Part shown: in pieces, positions 36,208 to 44,654 of the stretch | Layout: the number at the start of each line of letters is the position of its first letter | Numbering within the stretch: the stretch's first letter is position 1 | Assembly (NCBI GenBank): GCA_030692515.1 | Contig: JAUXZS010000056.1 | Coordinates: forward strand, 434,001-498,000 | DNA length: 64,000 nucleotides | Direction of reading: 5' to 3' | Source: Bacteroidota bacterium | Lineage (GTDB): Bacteria > Bacteroidota > Bacteroidia > B-17B0 > Aurantibacillaceae | The notes under the pieces: model-generated | Told to the model about the DNA's origin: nothing | The model's input: only the letters and a program-made list of their open reading frames with translations | Database searches by the model: none | Program-made: the position numbers and the translations under genes

Positions 36208-39200
36208 ATGAAGCACGTAAGAAAATTTAGTGCCCTGGCGCTCTTTGTATTTTTTAGTTCCACTTTTTTGGGGCAAAAAACTGCAATTTTTACCGATAAG
36301 GACGCCCTTTACAAACAGGGCCTGGATTTATTTGATAAAAAACAATTTGTGCAATCTCAAAAAAGTTTTAATGAGTATTATTCTGTTAGCAATTCAAAAA
36401 TTTTAAAAACAGATGCCATTTATTATTCTGCGGCCTGTGCCATTGAACTTTTTAATAAAGATGGCGAATGGCAAATGAAACAATTTGTAGAAAATTATCC
36501 GGAAAGCAATAAAATTAATAGCGCTAATTTTTATTTAGGAAAATCAAATTTTAGAAAGAAAAAGCATAAAGAAACCATAGAGTTTTTTGAAAAAGTTGAT
36601 ATCTACAAGTTAGACAAGGAGCAATTGGCAGAACTGTATTTTAAACGTGGATATAGTAATTTGGAAATTGGTCAGGATGAAAAAGCAAAAACAGATTTTT
36701 ATGAAATAAAGGATTTAGATAACAAGTATATGTATCCGGCAAACTATTATTATTCTCACATTGCCTATAAAGAAAAAAATTATGAAATAGCTTTAAAAGG
36801 CTTTAATAAACTAGTTGGAAACGAAACTTTTGGTAGTGTAGTGCCTTATTATATAACACAAATATATTTTATTCAAAATAAATATAGTCAGGTTGTAAAA
36901 GAAGCGCCCTTACTTTTAAATGATAGTGCTAATGTGCAAAAGGAAGGAGAAATTAATAGAATGATTGGAGAGAGTTATTTTAATTTGAAAGACTACAACA
37001 ATGCTTTAGTTTATTTAAAGAAAACAGATTTAGCTTCCGGCAACTCAAATGGCAGCTATGCCTTAGGCTATTGTTATTATAAAATTAACGACTGCCAAAA
37101 TGCCGTGGTTAATTTTGAGAAAGTTACAGTTAATAAAGATTCATTAGCTCAAAATGCTTGGTATCACATGGCTGACTGTTATTTAAAGCTGAGCGAAAAG
37201 ATAAAAGCGAAAAATGCTTATTATAGCGCCTATCAATTAAATTTTGATAAAAAAATTATAGAAGATGCCTTATTTGGTTTTGCTAAATTAAGTTATGAAT
37301 TAGATTTTAGTCCCTTTAACGAAGCCGTAAAAGCTTTTTCAAAATACTTAAAAGAATATCCAAACTCTCCGAGGAAGGAAGACTGTTATAATTTTTTAAT
37401 TAATGTTTATTCAACTACAAAAAACTACGATCTTGCAATTAAGAGTATTGAAGCACTCGAGCAGATTGACCCAATCTTAAAAGTTACCTATCAAAAATTA
37501 ATTTATTTTAAAGGTGTTGAACATTTTAATAATAGTGATTTAAAAAATGCGGAGAAGGAATTTAAAAAATCGCTTTCCCAAAATTCGGATTTAAAACTCA
37601 ATGCTTTAAACCAATACTGGCTCGGTGAAATTTCTTTTATAAGAAAAGATTATACAACCGCTATAGATATTTGGAAGAAATTTCAGATAATGGATGGAGC
37701 CACACCATTAAAAGAATATGATCTTAGTAATTATGCTTTAGGTTACGCGTATTTCTTGCGAAAAGAAAAAGATGATTTTACAAATGCTAACATTTCGTTT
37801 AGAAAGTTTTTGTTGACTAAAAATACATATGACGAGAAAAAAATAACCGATGCTTACATTCGAGTTGGAGATAGTTATTTTATGAATCGTGATTTTGCTC
37901 AGGCCTCTGACAATTATAAGATAGCGATTGCTCAAAATAAATTTGATGTAGATTATTGTTTGTACCAGAAAGCTTTATGTGATGGGCTAAGTAAAAATTT
38001 TACGACTAAGATAGATGAACTAAAAAAAATAGAAACACGTTATCCTGAATCAAATTATTTAAGCGCAGCGTTAAATGAAATCGCTGATACCTATTACAAT
38101 AACTTGAAAGATCAGGAAAATGCAATTGTTTATTATTCGAGAATTTTAAAAAATTACCCAAACTCTTCTTTTACACAAAACTGCAATGCTCAGCTTGGAA
38201 ACATTTATTACGAGCGTAAACAGGATGACAAGGCCTTCGAGTATTTTGATAAATTTATCAAATTCGACTCAAAAAGTGATGCCGCAAAAGAAGTATTAGA
38301 GATTATTAAAAAAATATTTACTGAAAAAGGCAAAGTGGATGAAATGGAAAAGTATTTTGTTGCTCTAGGCAATCCTTTATCTGAGAATCAAATTGAAAAA
38401 GCAACTTATACTGCTGCCTACGATGCTTATTACACTTTAAAAGACTGCGATGTAGCTATGCAAAAATGGGAAACCTATATTTTAAAATTTCCTAACGGTA
38501 AAAACATTAACGAGGCTCAATTTAGTTATTCAGAATGCGCTTATAGCAAAAATTTATTTGAAAAAGCTTTGCCCGGTTATTTATACATAATTGAAAAACC
38601 AAGAGGACTATACACCGAGGCTTCACTTACAAAAGCATCTTATTTATATTATAAAGATAAAAAGTATCAAGAGGCCCTGCCTTTATATTTAAAAATGCAA
38701 GAGCTTGCAGAGTCGCCTGTAAATAAAAGTTTAGCAAAATTTGGAGCAATGCGCTGCGCCTTTTATTTAAATCAATTCGAGACCGCATTAACAGAATGCA
38801 CTAAAGTACTAAATACAGAAAAACTTACCCCTCAACAAACTACAGAGGCAAAATACATTAAGGCAAAATCGTTATATGAAACAGGGCGCTATGATGATGC
38901 GATGATAGAATTTAAAGCCATGACAAAAGCTTCGAAGAATGTTACAGGAGCCGAAGCCTATTACCATATAGCAAAAATACAATTTGCTAAAAAAGAATAT
39001 AAAGAAGTAGAAAAAACAATTAATAAATTAATTAGCTACGAGTATAGTAACGACGATTGGAATAATAAAGGAATGTTACTATTAGCGGATGCATATATAG
39101 CAAAAGGTGATGAAGCAGATGCCCAAGTAATTCTAGAATCATTAATAGACAATAAACCGAAACAAGAATATATTGATGAGGCAAATAAACGATTAGATTC

Positions 39201-39375
39201 TCTGAAAGCAAAACAGGAAGCTAAACAAGCGGCTGAAAATAAGATGTCGTATGATGACATGAAAGTTCAATTCAATCAAAGCTTAAAAGATTCAAGTATT
39301 ATGCAAGAAATTAAGTTTGAAGCGGAAGGGAAAACACCTACTAATAATGAAATGGAAATTCAACAACCTAAATAA
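36208..39375 (+). CDS. Giant tetratricopeptide-repeat protein, exported
   Basis: 1055 aa. Signal peptide-like start MKHVRKFSALALFVFFSSTFLGQ; almost all of the rest is TPR or TPR-like helical pairs, for example ALYKQGLDLFDKKQFVQSQK, AELYFKRGYSNLEIGQDEKA, LNEIADTYYNNLKDQENAIVY, AQLGNIYYERKQDDKAFEYF, AYYHIAKIQFAKKEYKEVEK. The last 60 residues are charged and probably disordered. It should be a periplasmic or outer-membrane-facing scaffold. It is followed after 9 nt by an outer-membrane barrel gene, a pairing common in Bacteroidota, so the two are likely one functional unit. Exact role unknown. Confidence 0.88.
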   Translation: MKHVRKFSALALFVFFSSTFLGQKTAIFTDKDALYKQGLDLFDKKQFVQSQKSFNEYYSVSNSKILKTDAIYYSAACAIELFNKDGEWQMKQFVENYPESNKINSANFYLGKSNFRKKKHKETIEFFEKVDIYKLDKEQLAELYFKRGYSNLEIGQDEKAKTDFYEIKDLDNKYMYPANYYYSHIAYKEKNYEIALKGFNKLVGNETFGSVVPYYITQIYFIQNKYSQVVKEAPLLLNDSANVQKEGEINRMIGESYFNLKDYNNALVYLKKTDLASGNSNGSYALGYCYYKINDCQNAVVNFEKVTVNKDSLAQNAWYHMADCYLKLSEKIKAKNAYYSAYQLNFDKKIIEDALFGFAKLSYELDFSPFNEAVKAFSKYLKEYPNSPRKEDCYNFLINVYSTTKNYDLAIKSIEALEQIDPILKVTYQKLIYFKGVEHFNNSDLKNAEKEFKKSLSQNSDLKLNALNQYWLGEISFIRKDYTTAIDIWKKFQIMDGATPLKEYDLSNYALGYAYFLRKEKDDFTNANISFRKFLLTKNTYDEKKITDAYIRVGDSYFMNRDFAQASDNYKIAIAQNKFDVDYCLYQKALCDGLSKNFTTKIDELKKIETRYPESNYLSAALNEIADTYYNNLKDQENAIVYYSRILKNYPNSSFTQNCNAQLGNIYYERKQDDKAFEYFDKFIKFDSKSDAAKEVLEIIKKIFTEKGKVDEMEKYFVALGNPLSENQIEKATYTAAYDAYYTLKDCDVAMQKWETYILKFPNGKNINEAQFSYSECAYSKNLFEKALPGYLYIIEKPRGLYTEASLTKASYLYYKDKKYQEALPLYLKMQELAESPVNKSLAKFGAMRCAFYLNQFETALTECTKVLNTEKLTPQQTTEAKYIKAKSLYETGRYDDAMIEFKAMTKASKNVTGAEAYYHIAKIQFAKKEYKEVEKTINKLISYEYSNDDWNNKGMLLLADAYIAKGDEADAQVILESLIDNKPKQEYIDEANKRLDSLKAKQEAKQAAENKMSYDDMKVQFNQSLKDSSIMQEIKFEAEGKTPTNNEMEIQQPK

Positions 39376-39384
39376 TTGTATTAG

Positions 39385-41127
39385 ATGAGTGTATTAGAAA
39401 TACCGAAAAGAAAAGTAGAAAGCAAGAAGGGAGTTCTTACTAAACGTCGTAAAAGACAATTAGAATGGATTTTAATTTTGTTAATTGTTTTAGGATATTC
39501 AGTTGCAATAATGGCGCAAAGCTCTGGATTAAATGATTTGAATTATCAAGCTCAAAGCGAATTTAAGCCTACCATTAAAGATGCCTTAAAGTTTTCGGAT
39601 GTACCAGAAATTGTAGATACTGTAAAGCGCATTCAAAATATTAAGTACGGAATTTCAAGCGTTCCTTTGTTTCCAAAGTATCAAGTTCAGCAAATTTCTC
39701 AAGCTAAATTACAAAACGAACCTTTAGGTAAATTATATCACTCTTTACTAAAAGTTGGCTATGGACCAATTTACAATATGCCTTATGGCGAATTTTGGAT
39801 TGGCAATACCCGCTCGCGCGAGAACAACTACGGCGCACATCTAAAACATTTCTCAAGCACCGCTCACTTAGATGGTGTTGGTTATGGTGGTTATAGCGAC
39901 AATGAAATTAATGTTTTCGGAAAACAATTTTATAAAAAACATACCTTGTTTGGCGACTTTAATTATGACAGAAATGTTATTCATTATTATGGATACGACA
40001 CCAGTTTAAATAAATTGGAGAATAACTATACAAAGCAACGTTATCAAGTTTTTGAACCTAAAGTAAGGTTGGTTAGTCATTATACAGATAGCACACGCAT
40101 TAATCACGACATAACTTTAAGTTATTATAATTTACAAAATTTAAATCGCGAAGCGGAAAATAACATTAAGTTAAAAGCTTTTGGAAGTACATTTATAAAT
40201 AAAGAAAAATTAGATGTAAATCTTACTACAGATTTTTATAATCACAAACAAGCAAACGATACTTTGAATGATTTAATTGTAAGTTTAAATCCTTCCTTTG
40301 AGGCTGGTGGCAATAAATGGCATGCAGATATTGGTTTAACAGGAACTTTAGATAATTTTAAAAACAAAACACGCTTCTATTTTTTCCCGAAGTTAAATGT
40401 CTTTTACAATGTATATGAAAATATGATTATTCCGTATGCCGGTGTAAATGGTGGATTAATAAAAAATAGTTTTAGAAGTTTAAGCAGAGAAAATGTGTTT
40501 GTTGATACTACTATAAAATATACTAACACCAATAATAAATATAATGCGTTTATTGGTTTAAGAGGAAATTTAAGCAGCAAAACCAGTTATGATGCTAAAG
40601 TAAGTTATGCACAATATGATAGCTTGCAGTTTTTTGTAATTAATTATAGCGGAATTAATCAGGTTTATAATAGATTTAGTGTTGTGTACGATAACACAAC
40701 TTTATTAACTGTAAACGGTCAATTAAAATATCAATTAAAGGAAAAATTAAATTTAATTGCAAGGGGAAATTACTATTTATATAAAACAAAAAATTTAACG
40801 CGAGCGTATCAGAAACCTGATTTTGATTTAACGTTTTCGGGAATTTATAATTTAGACAGTAAAATTATAATAAAAGCAGATATATTTATAGTTGGGCAAC
40901 AATGGGCACAAACGCAAATAACCGATAATAATGGTGTTATTACTTTAGGGCCAAAACAATTAAACGGCTGGGTTGATGCTAATCTTGGAGCAGAATACAG
41001 ATACAGTAAAATGTTGAGCTTTTTTGTGCAGGCAAACAACATCGCTAATCAACGCTATTACCGTTGGGATCGTTACCCAAGCCAACGCTTTAATTTTATG
41101 TTTGGCGTAACTTTTGTGCCGTTTTAG
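39385..41127 (+). CDS. Outer-membrane beta-barrel protein (TonB-receptor-like, plug domain not seen)
   Basis: 580 aa. An unusually long basic n-region (KRKVESKKGVLTKRRKRQ) precedes the hydrophobic stretch LEWILILLIVLGYSVAIMAQ. From about residue 110 the sequence alternates aromatic/hydrophobic strands and turns typical of barrels (HTLFGDFNYDRNVIHYYGYD, FYFFPKLNVFYNVYENMIIPYAG), closing with SQRFNFMFGVTFVPF, whose final Phe fits outer-membrane insertion. No TonB box or plug is obvious, so transport by TonB is uncertain. It is coupled to the TPR giant upstream. Confidence 0.8.
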   Translation: MSVLEIPKRKVESKKGVLTKRRKRQLEWILILLIVLGYSVAIMAQSSGLNDLNYQAQSEFKPTIKDALKFSDVPEIVDTVKRIQNIKYGISSVPLFPKYQVQQISQAKLQNEPLGKLYHSLLKVGYGPIYNMPYGEFWIGNTRSRENNYGAHLKHFSSTAHLDGVGYGGYSDNEINVFGKQFYKKHTLFGDFNYDRNVIHYYGYDTSLNKLENNYTKQRYQVFEPKVRLVSHYTDSTRINHDITLSYYNLQNLNREAENNIKLKAFGSTFINKEKLDVNLTTDFYNHKQANDTLNDLIVSLNPSFEAGGNKWHADIGLTGTLDNFKNKTRFYFFPKLNVFYNVYENMIIPYAGVNGGLIKNSFRSLSRENVFVDTTIKYTNTNNKYNAFIGLRGNLSSKTSYDAKVSYAQYDSLQFFVINYSGINQVYNRFSVVYDNTTLLTVNGQLKYQLKEKLNLIARGNYYLYKTKNLTRAYQKPDFDLTFSGIYNLDSKIIIKADIFIVGQQWAQTQITDNNGVITLGPKQLNGWVDANLGAEYRYSKMLSFFVQANNIANQRYYRWDRYPSQRFNFMFGVTFVPF

Positions 41128-41183
41128 AAAACAGTTTTTTCTAAAAATTCTCCTATCTTTACTATTTAATCAGTAAAAAAAGT

Positions 41184-42065
41184 ATGGCGCGTTTAAACGT
41201 TTTAAAAACTTACAAAATTTATATTGGTGGTCAGTTTCCAAGAACAGAAAGCGGACGCTATTACGAACTTTTAAATAAAAAAGGGGAAACAATAGCGAAC
41301 GTTTGTTTATGCTCTCGTAAAGATTTTAGAAATGCTGTGGTTGCAGCACGCTCTGCATTTACTGGGTGGAGTGGGAAGTCGGCATTTAACCGTAGCCAAA
41401 TTTTATACCGTATTGCCGAAATGTTAGAGGGTAGAAAATCACAATTTGTTGAAGAGTTAGTTTTACAAGGACTTACAAAAGTGGCAGCCGATAAAGAAGT
41501 ATTGCAAAGTATTGATAGATTAGTGCATTACGCAGGTTGGTGTGATAAATATTCTGCATTATTTAGTTCGGTTAATCCTGTTGCCTCTTCGCACTTTAAT
41601 TTTTCTGTGCCTGAACCAACAGGTGTGGTTTCGGTTATTGCTCCTGAAAATTCTGGCTTGTTAGGTTTGGTGAGCGTAATAGCTCCAATTATTTGTGGTG
41701 GTAATACATGCGTGGTTTTAGCTTCAAATAGTTTGCCGTTAAGTTCAATAACTTTGGCAGAAGTGCTTGCAACTTCTGATTTGCCTGGAGGAGTTGTAAA
41801 TATTTTAACAGGTACTTCAAAAGAACTGCATAGTCATTTTTCTTCGCATATGGATGTGAACGCTATCATTTACTGTAGAGAGAATAAAGAAGAAACTAAA
41901 ATTATTTCAGAAAATGCATCGTTAAATGTTAAGCGTTCATTTATTTGGAATAAAGATTGGAATAAAGAAGAAAATCAAAACCCATATTTAATTTTAGATC
42001 TTCAGGAAATTAAAACAACCTGGCACCCGATTGAAAACATTGGAATTGGCGGCGCAAAATATTAA
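41184..42065 (+). CDS. Truncated aldehyde dehydrogenase-family protein, probable pseudoenzyme
   Basis: 293 aa against about 480 for a full enzyme. The N-terminal NAD-domain is clearly ALDH: IYIGGQFPRTESGRYYELLN, VAAARSAFTGWSGKSAFNRSQILYRIAEMLEGR, GVVSVIAPENSGLLGLVSVIAPIICGGNTCVVL, DLPGGVVNILTG. The usual NAD-binding Lys in VVLKPAE is replaced (VVLASNS), the next glycine-rich loop (FTGS) is absent, and the catalytic Cys domain is missing. After residue about 225 the sequence no longer resembles ALDH (NKEETKIISENASLNVKRSF). The reading frame is intact with normal codon use, so this looks like a retained protein rather than a fresh pseudogene. It may bind or regulate a full-length ALDH. Confidence 0.8.
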   Translation: MARLNVLKTYKIYIGGQFPRTESGRYYELLNKKGETIANVCLCSRKDFRNAVVAARSAFTGWSGKSAFNRSQILYRIAEMLEGRKSQFVEELVLQGLTKVAADKEVLQSIDRLVHYAGWCDKYSALFSSVNPVASSHFNFSVPEPTGVVSVIAPENSGLLGLVSVIAPIICGGNTCVVLASNSLPLSSITLAEVLATSDLPGGVVNILTGTSKELHSHFSSHMDVNAIIYCRENKEETKIISENASLNVKRSFIWNKDWNKEENQNPYLILDLQEIKTTWHPIENIGIGGAKY

Positions 42066-42124
42066 ATAATAACCAGCTGTAACTTTTTGATAATCTTGTT
42101 CGTCTTAACATAAATAAATAAATT

Positions 42125-42934
42125 ATGAAATATTTCGGAACCCTTTTTTTAAGTCTAGTTTTTACTTCAGTATTTTCCCAAAAAAACTGTAAAGGTACCT
42201 TATTGGATAGTTTAACATTGCAGCCAATAGAATTTGCTAATGTTGGTATTGTTGGTAAAGGTTTTGGAACGGTTAGTAACGAGAATGGTGAGTTTAATTT
42301 TGTTGTGCCAGATAGTTTAGTAAACGAACCAATTAAAATTTCGATAATTGGATATAAACCCAAAACGTTATTCTTAAATAAAATAAATGAATTAGGAAAA
42401 ATAAAACTTGCGCAAACTACCACCATTTTAAATGAAGTGTCGGTTACAGCAAAAAAAACTAAGATAAAAATATTAGGCAACGAAACTAAAACCACCGGGA
42501 TAACTGCGGGCTTCACCAAAAATACACTGGGGGCAGAGTTGGCAATAAAACTAAATATTAAGCATCCTAAAACACACTTACGAAAATTTTATATAAACAT
42601 TGCTAATAACTCAATAGAGAAACCAATTTTTAGGTTTAATGTTTACGATAAAGATGAACATGGATTACCAAAAGATAATATTTTAAACCAAAGCGTTATT
42701 ATAGAGTTTAAGGAAAAAACCGGATTAATTGAATTAGATTTAACGCCATATAATTTATATGTTGATGATGATGTTTTTATTTCTTTAGAATGGATTAAAG
42801 ATTTGGGAGATGTAAAAGGGTTGTTTTTCTCAAGTAAATTAGTTGGAAGCCCAACCTATTTTCGTCAGGCAAGTCAAGATAAATGGGCGAAAATTCCAAT
42901 AGGAGTTGGTTTACACGCAGAGGTGGCGTATTAA
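42125..42934 (+). CDS. Exported CarbopepD_reg-domain protein
   Basis: 269 aa. Signal peptide MKYFGTLFLSLVFTSVFSQ, then a carboxypeptidase-regulatory-like beta-sandwich (about 20-110): CKGTLLDSLTLQPIEFANV, GTVSNENGEFNFVVPD, IKISIIGYKPKTLFL, LNEVSVTA. This is the domain usually found in front of TonB-dependent receptors, but no plug or barrel follows. Instead there is a beta-rich C-terminal domain of about 150 aa (FRFNVYDKDEHGLPKDNIL, LDLTPYNLYVDDDVFISLEW) that I cannot name. Ends 2 nt before a small convergent gene. Confidence 0.82.
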   Translation: MKYFGTLFLSLVFTSVFSQKNCKGTLLDSLTLQPIEFANVGIVGKGFGTVSNENGEFNFVVPDSLVNEPIKISIIGYKPKTLFLNKINELGKIKLAQTTTILNEVSVTAKKTKIKILGNETKTTGITAGFTKNTLGAELAIKLNIKHPKTHLRKFYINIANNSIEKPIFRFNVYDKDEHGLPKDNILNQSVIIEFKEKTGLIELDLTPYNLYVDDDVFISLEWIKDLGDVKGLFFSSKLVGSPTYFRQASQDKWAKIPIGVGLHAEVAY

Positions 42935-42936
42935 AA

Positions 42937-43086
42937 TCAGATAGAGCCTTTACTTGATTTACGTACCTTTTTCTTTTTTATAATTCCGGGACAGCTATCG
43001 CATTTGTTTTTAGACAAAAAGCAACTTTCCATTGTACATGCAACAATTGCTAAAACTGAAAAAATTAAAAAGTACCGTTTAAACAT
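42937..43086 (-). CDS. Small Cys-rich membrane/lipoprotein (49 aa)
   Basis: ATG at 43086 to TGA at 42937-42939 gives 49 aa. It starts MFKRYFLIFSVLAIVACTM and continues with ESCFLSKNKCDSCPG and a Lys-rich tail IIKKKKVRKSSKG. The hydrophobic start with Cys (IVAC or MESC) suits a lipoprotein signal, and the CDSC pair could bind metal or form disulphides. Similar tiny 'KKCDCP' proteins occur in Bacteroidota, to my recollection. It lies convergent to the preceding gene and divergent from mlaE. A missed small gene is likely but not certain. Confidence 0.6.
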   Translation of the reverse strand: MFKRYFLIFSVLAIVACTMESCFLSKNKCDSCPGIIKKKKVRKSSKGSI

Positions 43087-43138
43087 AATTTATACTAACA
43101 AATATACGTGAATATTTTCGTATTTTTAAGCCTCCAAC

Positions 43139-43882
43139 ATGAATCTGTTTTTTCACATAGGTCGCTATTTTATGCTTTTGTATAAGGTTTTTAGAAAACC
43201 CCAAAAATTTAGCGTTTATATTCGGCAAATAATTTTTGAAATAAATAATATTGGCATTTCGTCGTTGCCAATTATTGCAATTATTTCTGTTTTTATGGGA
43301 GGGATAATTACAATTCAAGCAGCTTTTGGTTTTAATAGTCCTTGGGTGCCATTGTATGCTGTTGGTTTTACAACTCGCGAAAGTATAATGTTAGAATTTA
43401 GTCCAACCATTGTTTGTTTAATATTAGCAGGAAAAGTTGGTTCAAATATTGCTTCAGAAATTGGTGCCATGAGAATTACAGAGCAGATTGATGCTTTAGA
43501 AATAATGGGAATTAATTCTGCAGGCTATTTAATATTTCCAAAAATTGCTGCTTCTGTATTTATTTTCCCGTTTTTAATTGCCTTAAGTATGTTCTTGGGA
43601 ATATTGGGTGGATATGTTATGGGAGTGTCTGCGGGCGCATGCTCAGCGTATGAATATATTTTCGGAATTCAAGCTTTTTTTGAACCCTGGAAGTTATATT
43701 ATTCATTTACAAAAGTGATAGTATTTGCGTTTATTATAACATCTGTTTCTGCTTTTTTTGGTTACAATACAAGTGGAGGCGCTTTAGAGGTAGGTAAAAG
43801 CAGCACCAATGCAGTTGTTTATAGTAGCATTTTAATTTTATTATTTAGTTTAATTTTAACTAACTTATTTCTTAACCGTTGA
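43139..43882 (+). CDS. mlaE: MlaE-type ABC transporter permease
   Basis: 247 aa with about five membrane helices. Typical MlaE features are ISSLPIIAIISVFMGGIITIQAAFGF, TRESIMLEFSPTIVCLILAGKVGSNIASEIGAMRITEQIDALE and VFAFIITSVSAFFGYNTSGGALEVGKSSTNAVVYSS. With MlaF and an MCE protein (MlaD) it moves phospholipid between the inner membrane and the outer membrane. Its TGA overlaps the TTG start of mlaF by 4 nt. No mlaD follows here. Confidence 0.93.
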   Translation: MNLFFHIGRYFMLLYKVFRKPQKFSVYIRQIIFEINNIGISSLPIIAIISVFMGGIITIQAAFGFNSPWVPLYAVGFTTRESIMLEFSPTIVCLILAGKVGSNIASEIGAMRITEQIDALEIMGINSAGYLIFPKIAASVFIFPFLIALSMFLGILGGYVMGVSAGACSAYEYIFGIQAFFEPWKLYYSFTKVIVFAFIITSVSAFFGYNTSGGALEVGKSSTNAVVYSSILILLFSLILTNLFLNR

Positions 43883-44637
43883 TTGAAATTAAAAATATAA
43901 ATAAAACTTTTGGTAATAGGCATATTGTAAAAGATGTGTCGTTTAATTTTCTTCCAGGAAAAACAAATTTAATAATTGGCGAAAGCGGTTGTGGTAAAAC
44001 TACTATCGTAAAATTAATGGTTGGCTTGCATGAACCAGATAGCGGAGAAATATTGTACGATGGACAAAATTTCCCAAAATTAAATCAAATTGAGAAACAA
44101 AACGTAAGAAAAAAAATTGGCATGTTATTTCAGGGAGGTGCGTTATTTGATTCACAAACCTTAGAAGAAAATGTTGGTTTTCCATTAGATATGTTTACTG
44201 ATTTAAGTAAGGAAGAGAAATTGGAGCGCGTTAATTTTTGTTTGGAAAGAGTTCAACTTGTTGGAAAAAATAAATTGTACCCGGCTGAGTTGAGTGGGGG
44301 GATGAAAAAAAGAGCCGCTCTGGCAAGAGCTATTGCCAACAATCCTAAATATTTGTTTTGTGATGAACCTAACTCTGGTTTAGATCCAAAAACATCTATT
44401 GTAATTGATAATTTAATAAAAGACATTACAGAAGAGTATAATATCACAACAATTATTATTACCCATGACATGAACAGTGTTATGGAAATTGGAGAAAATA
44501 TTATGTTCATTCATGAAGGAGAAAGTTGGTGGACAGGAAATAAAGATCAGGTTTTAAAAACTACCAATAAAGAATTATTTGATTTTGTTTTTGCAAGTGA
44601 ATTCATGAAGCACGTTCTTGGAGCAGAACAAAAATAA
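43879..44637 (+). CDS. mlaF: MlaF-type ABC transporter ATP-binding protein
   Basis: 252 aa, TTG start inside the mlaE stop (TTGA overlap). Walker A IIGESGCGKTTIVKLMVG, Q-loop MLFQGGALFDSQTLEENVGF, signature ELSGGMKKRAALARAIA, Walker B YLFCDEPNSGLDP and IITHDMNSVMEI. It powers the MlaE permease for phospholipid transport. The 'LSGGMKKR' signature is characteristic of the Mla/Ttg2A/MKL group. Convergent with the ABC-F gene, 17 nt apart. Confidence 0.94.
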   Translation: MIEIKNINKTFGNRHIVKDVSFNFLPGKTNLIIGESGCGKTTIVKLMVGLHEPDSGEILYDGQNFPKLNQIEKQNVRKKIGMLFQGGALFDSQTLEENVGFPLDMFTDLSKEEKLERVNFCLERVQLVGKNKLYPAELSGGMKKRAALARAIANNPKYLFCDEPNSGLDPKTSIVIDNLIKDITEEYNITTIIITHDMNSVMEIGENIMFIHEGESWWTGNKDQVLKTTNKELFDFVFASEFMKHVLGAEQK

Positions 44638-44654
44638 ATAACAACCAAAAAACA

